From NCBI GenBank assembly GCA_902495245.1, contig CABUWI010000016.1, forward strand, positions 1-34,733: a stretch of 34,733 nucleotides of DNA. The letters run 5' to 3'. The notes under the pieces were generated by a model. That model was not told the origin of the DNA, ran no database searches, and saw only the letters and a list, made by a program, of their open reading frames with translations. Shown one piece after another: positions 1 to 6,578 of this stretch. The stretch comes from an uncultured Porphyromonadaceae bacterium (GTDB lineage Bacteria > Bacteroidota > Bacteroidia > Bacteroidales > Muribaculaceae). Both the position numbers and the translations under genes were made by a program. Position 1 is the first letter of the stretch. Every line of letters begins with the position of its first letter.

Positions 1-206
1 ATAAAATCATCAATTGCCAGCTTGAAATCTTAAATCTCACCAAGCAGCGAGATGAGCTGTTACCGCTCATGATGAGCAGTCAGGTATCTGTTATGCCGTC
101 AGAGGTAAATTGCGATTTAGAAGCCGCGAAAAACTGTATTGTCAGCTTCCGCTTAGTCGTCATTAAGACGCTTTCGATCCACGTTGTCTTTAATAAGATA
201 TACTGA
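1..206 (+). CDS. hsdS: Type I restriction-modification specificity subunit, 3' end only
   Basis: Frame 3 is open from the window edge to TGA at 204-206. It reads as the C-terminal end of an HsdS specificity subunit: the peptide LTKQRDELLPLMMSSQVSV fits the conserved coiled-coil end of that family, usually written LTKQRDxLLPxLMNGQV. HsdS holds the two target-recognition domains that give a type I restriction-modification complex its DNA sequence specificity; only the distal helix is visible here. After the usual end there is a tail of about 35 residues that I do not recognise, so the 3' end may have been rearranged. The last 54 bases overlap the 3' end of the convergent DUF6119 gene. The rest of the RM locus would lie left of the window. 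Confidence 0.72.
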   Translation, partial: KIINCQLEILNLTKQRDELLPLMMSSQVSVMPSEVNCDLEAAKNCIVSFRLVVIKTLSIHVVFNKIY

Positions 207-1748
207 CACAGGGATTCTCATTAACTTTAGATTCCGTACACAACGCAAAAGACTAATTCGTGAAAATATAGGTAATGAATCAGATTTCATATCATGCCTT
301 TTATTAGAAATAATGCCGTATGTAACATGGTATTTATCATTATCTATAAGTCCTTTTAAATATTCACTTTCAACTAGATCTTTTAGTTTTTCTTTCGCTT
401 CTGTGCTTCGCAATAAAAGCATAGCAGAGTTTACTCCCTGATTGAACAAATGACTTAGTAAAGAAGAGCGAGTAGATATCTTATTATGCATCAGTTCTGC
501 ATAATCGTCTTTTAATGCTATTATGTCGCATGGCTCTACGGGCTTCTCTCCGTGTGGTGAAATAGATTTCTTATCTAAACAACAAGCCTCTAATTCTTCG
601 GATGCAAGATTTGTTGCATTGTTGTTATAATCACCTTCTAGTTTCTGATTACATTCACATAAGACCTCATGAGCATCTATAAAGATGGGGTCTAATTCTA
701 TTTTAATTTTGGCTATAAAGTCGGAATTAATTTCATACCATGCACCTTCACAAAGATGATAGGTCCTGCCATTCAATTGACAATCGAATAAAAGAGATTT
801 ATAGATTGAATATGAATGTAATTGTTGACCATTTTCATCGTAAACATTCAATGTGTGCTTATTGAATAGCTCTACATTATCTATTTCAACGCCTCGCTCT
901 GTTAAGTAGTTGCGATAATTTCCAATAAAAACGTCATCGTATTCTTCGGACATACGAGAGGCACCACGATACCTTACTTTAAAATTAGTTGCGTAATCAA
1001 TGATTTCAGGTATTGCTAGTGTAAGAGATGGTGAACAAGCTTGATACTCGTCAAAAAGCTTTGCTTCAAGAGATGCAATTAACTCCGGGTCTTTTACTGG
1101 TGTGATATTTTGTAAGTCGGGGAATGTCTCTTCGTAATCCCTTCGTATGTAAATTTCAAGAAGGCGCGAACACAAGTCAATAAGCTCATCAGGTTCGCAT
1201 ACAGTAGCAAAACGAAGATTACTCGAACCAGTGGCATTCCTAATCAAATCAGCATACTCCTCTTTTACCGCACCGGTCAACCTCTTTACGATTGACTCAT
1301 CCTTATTGAAATCAAAATATGTTAAATTTGCTGCATTAGGAATTTGAATGCGCTGTCTCTTAGCTGTTTCAGGTACGAGTAAGTCTGTCGATTTGATTTT
1401 CTCAGGATCCAAGCTGTTTAACGTCGTTCTTATTCCGAAGTCATATTCATAAGATTTCTCCTTTAGGTTATGATAACTTGAGCCAAAAGTTATGGCAAAC
1501 CAGCGGTCATTAACGGGAAGAAATACTATAGCTCCTGCTGACGATTGCTTCAGATCTTGATTAATACCCCAATATTCTTTCCACCATGGTTGCTTAATTG
1601 GACTTTGTCCAAAATACATTACTCCTCCTTCGGGAATGTTTGTCTCATCTTCCATAAGTCGTGTAAGATTGTTCTCCTCCTTCAATGCGTTATCTGCATT
1701 GAATCCTCGCTTCAAAAGATAGACCGAAAAATTTCTACTTTTTGCCAT
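153..1748 (-). CDS. TIGR04141/DUF6119 family sporadically distributed protein
   Basis: A 531-residue soluble protein with no signal peptide or membrane segment. The N-terminal stretch (SVYLLKRGF, then a region with GAIVFLPVNDRWFAITFGSS at about 75-94) is what I know as the opening of the TIGR04141/DUF6119 family, proteins of about 500-600 residues scattered among bacteria and often found near restriction-modification and other defence genes. The biochemical function is unknown to me and no catalytic motif is evident. The ATG at 1746-1748 is followed by a good family N-terminus (MAKSRNFSVYLL), supporting this start. It converges on hsdS with a 54-base tail overlap and is followed on the same strand, reading upstream, by the RhuM-Doc gene. 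Codon use is AT-rich compared with genes right of 5.4 kb. The family call rests on recalled similarity. Confidence 0.75.
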   Translation of the reverse strand: MAKSRNFSVYLLKRGFNADNALKEENNLTRLMEDETNIPEGGVMYFGQSPIKQPWWKEYWGINQDLKQSSAGAIVFLPVNDRWFAITFGSSYHNLKEKSYEYDFGIRTTLNSLDPEKIKSTDLLVPETAKRQRIQIPNAANLTYFDFNKDESIVKRLTGAVKEEYADLIRNATGSSNLRFATVCEPDELIDLCSRLLEIYIRRDYEETFPDLQNITPVKDPELIASLEAKLFDEYQACSPSLTLAIPEIIDYATNFKVRYRGASRMSEEYDDVFIGNYRNYLTERGVEIDNVELFNKHTLNVYDENGQQLHSYSIYKSLLFDCQLNGRTYHLCEGAWYEINSDFIAKIKIELDPIFIDAHEVLCECNQKLEGDYNNNATNLASEELEACCLDKKSISPHGEKPVEPCDIIALKDDYAELMHNKISTRSSLLSHLFNQGVNSAMLLLRSTEAKEKLKDLVESEYLKGLIDNDKYHVTYGIISNKRHDMKSDSLPIFSRISLLRCVRNLKLMRIPVSVYLIKDNVDRKRLNDD

Positions 1749-1915
1749 GATTGAAATATGAATAAGAAAGGAATAAGATCATACTTTGAAAGAAGCAAAT
1801 TGCGTGCCAAATACCTTAACTGACAACATGGCAGATATGCATATAGAATTGATGAGAAAGTTAAACGTAAGTCGGAAATATGCTTGTTGAGGAGAACCTA
1901 TATATGAAAGCTATA
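1749..1915. other. Intergenic, upstream of the DUF6119 gene
   Basis: 167 AT-rich bases between two minus-strand genes. I see no full TTTG-N19-21-TAnnTTTG promoter, no convincing terminator and no open frame. Confidence 0.5.
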
Positions 1916-2890
1916 TTAATTATTCTTGTTGATTAGGTTGACGATGACTTTGACCATGGTGTCTTTTTCCTCGGTGCGGCTTTCGGCGATCATTAGAGTA
2001 AGGGCGACAAGAGTGTTGTCGGCGATGCGCTTGGTGCCGTCTTCATTATAAAGGATACCATTACCATTGAGGAACCATAGGAACAGTGTGGCGGCAATGC
2101 GTTTGTTGCCGTCGCTGAAGGAGTGGTTCTTGGTAACGAGATACAGGAGCATGGCTGCCTTTTCCTCGACTGATGGGTAGAGGTCAACGCCACCGAAAGT
2201 CTGGTAAATCTGTCCAATGGAACTTTTGAAGGAATCGTCTTTCTCGTTGCCGAACAATGTGCTGCCTCCGAATTTCTCATGAAGTTCGCGGATGACTTCC
2301 ATTGCATTTTCGTATGTGGCATGGAACGCCTCTTTGCCGGTGGTGTCCTCAATCTTCAACTCCTGGTAATCGTAGCGGTCGAGAGTATCGAGTGCGTAGG
2401 TATAATCGACAACGACATCAAGCAGCGAGCGGCTGTCTTCCGTCAGTTTCTCCTGATTCTGTATGGTACGACCCAACACTTTGACCAACTGGCTCAACTC
2501 GTCAAATTTCCGCGCAGCGATCCTTTCGTTGATGGCGTAACCCTGCAGGAGATATTGTTTCAATACCTGATTCGCCCAAATACGGAATTGAGTGCCTCGT
2601 TTAGATTTGACACGATAGCCAACAGATATAATCACATCAAGACTGTAAACCTGTGTGGGTTTGAACTTTGAGAGAGTATTATGCAAAATTTGCATATTAC
2701 TTTCCCTCTCCAGCTCTCCCTCCTTGAAAACATTGGAGATATGACGGGCGATGACAGACTGGTCCTTGCCGAATAGTTCTGCCATTTGACCCTGGCTGAG
2801 CCATACTGTTTCATTCTGAACGGTAACATCAATCGACATTGTTCCGTCAGGAGCCTTGTAGATTACGAGTTGAGAATTATTCGTTTCCAT
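1916..2890 (-). CDS. rhuM: RhuM-family protein fused to a C-terminal Fic/Doc domain
   Basis: About 324 residues. Residues 1-120 form the RhuM (virulence protein) domain: VWLSQGQMAELFGKDQSVI resembles a helix-turn-helix, followed by the family-typical SLDVIISVGYRVKS and GTQFRIWANQVLKQYL. Residues about 190-324 are a Fic/Doc fold with the active-site motif HSFSDGNKR at about 256-264. The lysine before the arginine is the Doc-type signature; Doc phosphorylates EF-Tu, whereas classical Fic enzymes AMPylate. The target here is not predictable. No partner Phd-like antitoxin is seen next to it. An ATG two codons upstream (2894-2896) is possible, but a TAnnTTTG box lies at 2902-2909, so transcription probably begins near that codon and I prefer 2890. 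RhuM-Fic genes are often found beside type I RM loci, which fits the hsdS end nearby. Confidence 0.85.
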   Translation of the reverse strand: METNNSQLVIYKAPDGTMSIDVTVQNETVWLSQGQMAELFGKDQSVIARHISNVFKEGELERESNMQILHNTLSKFKPTQVYSLDVIISVGYRVKSKRGTQFRIWANQVLKQYLLQGYAINERIAARKFDELSQLVKVLGRTIQNQEKLTEDSRSLLDVVVDYTYALDTLDRYDYQELKIEDTTGKEAFHATYENAMEVIRELHEKFGGSTLFGNEKDDSFKSSIGQIYQTFGGVDLYPSVEEKAAMLLYLVTKNHSFSDGNKRIAATLFLWFLNGNGILYNEDGTKRIADNTLVALTLMIAESRTEEKDTMVKVIVNLINKNN

Positions 2891-2901
2891 ATACACATAT
2901 A

Positions 2902-2909
2902 CAAAGGTA
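2902..2909 (-). promoter_or_regulatory. -7 box of RhuM-Doc gene
   Basis: On the minus strand TACCTTTG matches TAnnTTTG exactly. No TTTG lies at 19-21 bp upstream, so this is a half-supported promoter. It lies in the 44-base gap after the recombinase gene, so RhuM-Doc can be transcribed on its own. Confidence 0.5.
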
Positions 2910-2934
2910 TTAATTTTTAGTCAAACGTGATGTG

Positions 2935-4170
2935 TCAGAAAGAAATATCCGGCAGGGAGTCGATGGCTTCGCGTTTGAGAGAATCGACGGCACGGGTGTA
3001 TTTCTCGGTGTGTTTGAGTCCGGCATGACCGAGTAGAGAGGCGACGGTTTTGATATTGGCTCCGTTGTTGAGCAAGTTGACTGCGAATGAGTGGCGCGCG
3101 CAGTGCCAGGTGATATGTTTCTCGATTCCGGCACGGGCAGTCCAGTGGCGCAATGCCTTCAGGCACATGGTGTGGGAAGGTAATGGAAAGATGAGTTGGT
3201 TCTTGTCGCCGTTCTCTGGCTCGCCCATGAGCTTGAGGTGTGTGTCGCTCAACGGCATGTTGACCCAACTTGCCGAGCTGTGTCCGGCAGTCTTAGCCTG
3301 ATTGAAACGGAGAAGCCGGTTGGAGAAATCGACCTGTGCGAAAGTCAAATCTTTGACATCGCAGAACCGCACCCCGGCAAATAGGCAGAAGAGGAACGCC
3401 CGGCGTATATCGGGATTCTCGTTTGGGTAATGCGTCAATGCAAGCTGCTTAATCTCATCCATCGAGAGAATATCTTTCTTGAGCTGCTCACTATCAATCG
3501 TGATAACCACTCCCTCGCATGGGTTCCGCTGGAAGACTTCATCTTCGGTCGCTTTCTTGAACACCTTCTTGAATCGCTGGAAGAGAGTATGCGGTCCTTC
3601 ACCCTTAAACCGCGACTGAAGATATTCGGCGAATTCCCGAATCATCTCTTTTGTAATCTGGTCGGGACGGATGGTTTCTACAAAAGCCTTGTACTTTTTC
3701 TTCTCCTTCAGGAACTCTTTGAATATGGCAAGACCACGGCGCATGTGGCGCACATCTTTCTTCGTGTAATTGTCGATGAACGACTGGAAGTAGTCAAAGA
3801 AATTGATTTCTTCAGGATGCTTTGCAAGGCGTAAACCGGTCTGTTGTTCCTTCAGTTCCTGTCCTTTCTCGAAACGGATTTTCTCTGCCATTTCGAGAAT
3901 TTCACGATTCTGCTGACGCTCCATCGGCGAAGTCGGTTTGGCAATGAGATAGAAAGGCAACGACTCCTTCTTGCGGAGATGAGTAACCTTCTTCTTCGGC
4001 TTGCCCTTCATCGCGCCTTCGGTGTAATACACCACTTTGCCATCAGCGTCATTCACCACTTCCTCGCTTCGTCCGAGGTAGTATTCAAGGTAGAGCGCAA
4101 TGCGTCCGTCTTTCAGCTCGCGCTGTTCGAGCTTGGGGTTCTGCTTGGTCTGTTTCTGTAGCTTTGCCAT
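2935..4170 (-). CDS. Tyrosine site-specific recombinase (integrase)
   Basis: 411 residues with the full architecture of a Bacteroidetes integrase: an N-terminal arm-binding region (about 1-90), a SAM-like core-binding domain (about 120-215) and a catalytic domain (about 235-405). All catalytic residues are present: R268 in GVRFCDVKDL, K293 in NQAKT, H356 and R359 in WHCARHSFA, H382 in LLGHAGL and the nucleophile Y391 in TEKYTRA. It should cut and rejoin DNA through a 3'-phosphotyrosine. It may mobilise the island or, as some recombinases beside type I RM loci in Bacteroidales do, invert hsdS segments; this window cannot decide between them. A TAACTTTG box and three AGTACAC motifs lie upstream. 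Confidence 0.93.
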   Translation of the reverse strand: MAKLQKQTKQNPKLEQRELKDGRIALYLEYYLGRSEEVVNDADGKVVYYTEGAMKGKPKKKVTHLRKKESLPFYLIAKPTSPMERQQNREILEMAEKIRFEKGQELKEQQTGLRLAKHPEEINFFDYFQSFIDNYTKKDVRHMRRGLAIFKEFLKEKKKYKAFVETIRPDQITKEMIREFAEYLQSRFKGEGPHTLFQRFKKVFKKATEDEVFQRNPCEGVVITIDSEQLKKDILSMDEIKQLALTHYPNENPDIRRAFLFCLFAGVRFCDVKDLTFAQVDFSNRLLRFNQAKTAGHSSASWVNMPLSDTHLKLMGEPENGDKNQLIFPLPSHTMCLKALRHWTARAGIEKHITWHCARHSFAVNLLNNGANIKTVASLLGHAGLKHTEKYTRAVDSLKREAIDSLPDISF

Positions 4171-4229
4171 AGAGTGAGAGGGTTTTAAGTGTATTCAGTT
4201 CTCCAACCTGCAATTATGAGCACACCGGG

Positions 4230-4312
4230 AGTACACCCGACGAAAAGTACACTTTTTCGGTTGGAATTATGTCACGGCAAAGTTAAGAAAAATATTTGGT
4301 TCAAGGTGTACT
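4230..4312 (-). promoter_or_regulatory. Recombinase upstream region: -7 box and AGTACAC motifs
   Basis: The minus strand carries TAACTTTG at 4278-4285, an exact -7 box about 108 bases before the integrase start; no clean TTTG lies at the right upstream distance. Around it the motif AGTACAC occurs at 4230-4236 and 4246-4252 and in inverse orientation at 4306-4312. AGTACACC and GGTGTACT form an exact 8-bp inverted pair. They could be autoregulatory or arm-type recombinase sites; this is inference. Confidence 0.45.
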
Positions 4313-4607
4313 AAATGCAAAAATAAGGGCAAAAACATCCAAATGACGAGAACGAGTTAAAATTTAATTTGCTGATTTATAGCTATATTATTTCTCTTGT
4401 TTTCTTATGATTGCAAGGTTGTGTGCCTGTTCTGGGCACCCCAAGAAATCGCAAGTGGTCAATTATCAACTACTTGCGATTTTTGCTTTCAGCCCGTGTT
4501 AACGCGGTGTCAACCACCTTCGCCGCAACCCCTCGATTTTATCGAAATGGGTGCCGTTGATGTAGCCTGAATAAACCGAATTTGAATTCTCTAACTTTTA
4601 TTAGTAT
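4313..4607. other. Non-coding gap between integrase and gene remnant
   Basis: About 295 bases without a plausible gene. It holds one strong hairpin (4446-4482) and a small one just before it (GTGCC/GGCAC around 4422-4438). No tRNA 3' end or attachment-site duplication could be recognised from the sequence available. Confidence 0.5.
4446..4484 (+). terminator. Terminator-like hairpin
   Basis: The arms AAATCGCAAGTGGT (4446-4459) and ACTACTTGCGATTT (4469-4482) pair over 14 bp with one G-U, around a 9-base loop, followed by T residues. No intact + strand gene precedes it within the window, so it may belong to something removed when the island formed, or be a recombination relic. Confidence 0.6.
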
Positions 4608-5100
4608 ATGACGCTGATAGACGAACAATATATTTTCGGCATAAAAGTAAACGGTTGCTCCCAACAGATTACAAAACTTTCTATTTCTCAATCTCAGTCT
4701 CAGTCAGAGTATGATTACATATGCAACGTTTGTCTTGCGAGTCAAGATCATGGAAGAGATGAGTTCCGTATGTCAATCCTCAACAAGGACATGTACGTTC
4801 CATTTTCTCAAAAGCGCGCGAAATTGTGGAACGATATCCTTCGGCGAATATATTTAATGTGTATAAAAATTTCAAAAAAGCAGAGTCTCCTGTAAGGTTT
4901 GTCAAATATCGATTAACTGATGTGCATAAGGAGAGGTCATAGATCAATTTGAAAATTACACTATAGAGCCAATACGAAAACACCTCTCAGCATACAGAAA
5001 ACTTGAATCACTTCTTAAAAATGACGATGATGTCAGAAGCAAGCGATTGCTGATACATGCTAATGAAGACTTGATTAAAATAATAAATGTATTCCGTTAG
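4608..5100 (+). pseudogene. Frameshifted remnant of a protein gene of unknown function
   Basis: The ATG at 4608 opens a frame coding for MTLIDEQYIFGIKVNGCS and onward, which stops at 4895. Coherent coding then continues in the two other frames: from about 4796 to 4939 (SIFSKAREIVERYPSANIF, then NVYKNFKKAESPVRFVKYRL) and from about 4939 to TAG at 5098-5100 (IDQFENYTIEPIRKHLSAYR, then KLESLLKNDDDVRSKRLL). Joined, these would give one protein of roughly 160 residues, so I infer two frameshifts, near 4795 and near 4935. The C-terminal part is rich in charged helical sequence. I do not recognise the family. It ends 30 bases before a strong terminator, as a real gene would. Sequencing error is an alternative to decay. 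Confidence 0.6.
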
Positions 5101-5449
5101 TCAGAAGTCTTAACAGACCCTTACGCACGCCCCGACTATAGTGTAATAGATACACTGTGGTTGGGATTTTTTTATTGTAACGCAAAGTAAAGTTCATTCT
5201 TTTCGGTTCCCATTGCCCGATAAGTTCGCGTTCGGTTCCGGTTTTCGCGGCTTTGTGCCGGGCGCGGTGCTCCCTGATTGCTTATATCGAACTCACGTTA
5301 AATACGTTTGTTGCTGATGTATACGGCATCTCTTCCTCGAAGGAGTGAGGAGAATAGATTTCAATCATCAAGGTTTTTGCATTTCGTTATTGAAACTACA
5401 GAAATTTAGCCGGCCTCAAAATTTTTATCGGACAGCAATAAAATTTTCG
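5101..5449. other. Island-core junction region without genes
   Basis: About 350 bases. Apart from the terminator at 5131-5174 there is no gene or clear repeat. Composition shifts within or just after this stretch from AT-rich island DNA to GC-rich core DNA, so the junction probably lies here; no attachment duplication could be identified with the other end out of view. Confidence 0.45.
5131..5174 (+). terminator. Rho-independent terminator after the gene remnant
   Basis: The arms CCCGACTATAGTGTA (5131-5145) and TACACTGTGGTTGGG (5151-5165) pair over 15 bp with three G-U pairs around the loop ATAGA, followed by a run of seven T after one A. It lies 30 bases after the remnant's stop codon. Confidence 0.85.
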
Positions 5450-5457
5450 TAACTTTG
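5450..5457 (+). promoter_or_regulatory. -7 box directly before the lnb-like gene
   Basis: TAACTTTG is an exact -7 element ending five bases before the ATG at 5463. The expected start of transcription is therefore at or beside the ATG, implying a leaderless or nearly leaderless mRNA. No TTTG is found at the usual -33 distance. Confidence 0.55.
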
Positions 5458-5462
5458 CGGTT

Positions 5463-6578
5463 ATGAAACATCTCGTTGCTATAATCCTTCTGTTGGCCGC
5501 ATTCGCCGCTAACGCGGTGCCGCGGGTGAGCCTGCTGACGGCGCTGCCCGGGCGGGAGGTGTATGAGCTTGAGGGGCATTCGGCTATCAGGGTTGTGGAC
5601 CCCGACCGCAATATGGATATGGTTGTGAATTGGGGCGTTTATGATTTCAGTGCGCCGAATTTCGTGGGCCGTTTCGTGGCCGGCGAGACCGACTATATGT
5701 GCATGGCCTATCCGACGCGCTACTTTTTTGCCGATTATGAGGAACAGGGCCGCGGGGTCGTCGAACAGACGCTGGCGCTCGATTCCGTGCAGACGGAAAG
5801 TCTGATCGTGCTGATTGACAACAATCTGCGCCCGGAGAACAAAGTCTATCGCTATAACTACGTGCTCGACAATTGCGCCACGCGCCCTCTGGCGCTGATT
5901 GAGCAGGCCGTGGGGCGGCAGCTGATTGCCGACACTCTGACCGATACGTCGTTTCGCCGCGAGATGCAGCGCTATCATGCAGACTATCCGTGGTATCAGT
6001 TCGGAATCGACCTTGCCCTCGGTCGCAGTCTCGACAAGCCGATTACGTTGCGGCAGACGGCTTTCGCCCCCGTGGCGTTGCGCAATCTTCTCGAAGATAG
6101 TGGGGTGGTGGAGGCCACGACCATTCACGGCGAACAGGCGTTCGAATCGCGTCCGACTCCATGGTTCCTGACTCCGTTGGCTTTTGCCCTCGCGGTGCTT
6201 GCCGCAGCATTCGGCGTCTGCTTCGTGAGGCGCCCGCAGTGGTTTGACACGCTGCTGTTCGGCGCGTTCGCGCTGACGGGTTGCGTGCTGACTTATCTGG
6301 TGTTCGTTTCGACCCATGAGGCCACGTCGCCCAACCTGCTGCTGCTCTGGCTTAACCCGTTCTGCGCGCTCGGCGCAGTGCTTCCGTGGATAAAAAAGGC
6401 CAAAAAGAACGAAATGTGCTATTTTTTTGTTAACTTTGCACTCTTAATATCGCTCACTGTGCTCGCGCCGGTGCTCGGGCGAGGCATGAATGCGGCCTTC
6501 TGGCCGCTGATTGCCGCCGATGCCGTGCGCAGCCTTGACAATATCAGACGATGCAAAAAAAAGGCAAATCGCTCATAA
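5463..6578 (+). CDS. lnb: DUF4105 / Lnb-like lipoprotein N-acyltransferase
   Basis: 371 residues: a signal peptide (1-18, cut after ANA), a periplasmic DUF4105 domain (about 20-215), then about five membrane helices (near 234-255, 262-283, 291-310, 319-338 and 342-356). This is the layout of Lnb, the Bacteroides enzyme that N-acylates the lipoprotein amino-terminal cysteine to give triacylated lipoproteins. The conserved family motifs are present: H39 in ELEGHSAIRV and C138 in DNCATRP, the likely catalytic pair. The signal peptide supports the 5463 start. It is the first gene of the envelope operon and overlaps the next gene by 28 bases. The fold call is firm; the acyltransferase role is taken from the family. 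Confidence 0.85.
   Translation: MKHLVAIILLLAAFAANAVPRVSLLTALPGREVYELEGHSAIRVVDPDRNMDMVVNWGVYDFSAPNFVGRFVAGETDYMCMAYPTRYFFADYEEQGRGVVEQTLALDSVQTESLIVLIDNNLRPENKVYRYNYVLDNCATRPLALIEQAVGRQLIADTLTDTSFRREMQRYHADYPWYQFGIDLALGRSLDKPITLRQTAFAPVALRNLLEDSGVVEATTIHGEQAFESRPTPWFLTPLAFALAVLAAAFGVCFVRRPQWFDTLLFGAFALTGCVLTYLVFVSTHEATSPNLLLLWLNPFCALGAVLPWIKKAKKNEMCYFFVNFALLISLTVLAPVLGRGMNAAFWPLIAADAVRSLDNIRRCKKKANRS

Noticed and set aside
5406..6317. 303-codon minus-strand frame opposite the Lnb-like gene
   Set aside because: Shadow frame without domain sense; the plus strand has signal peptide, DUF4105 motifs and membrane helices.
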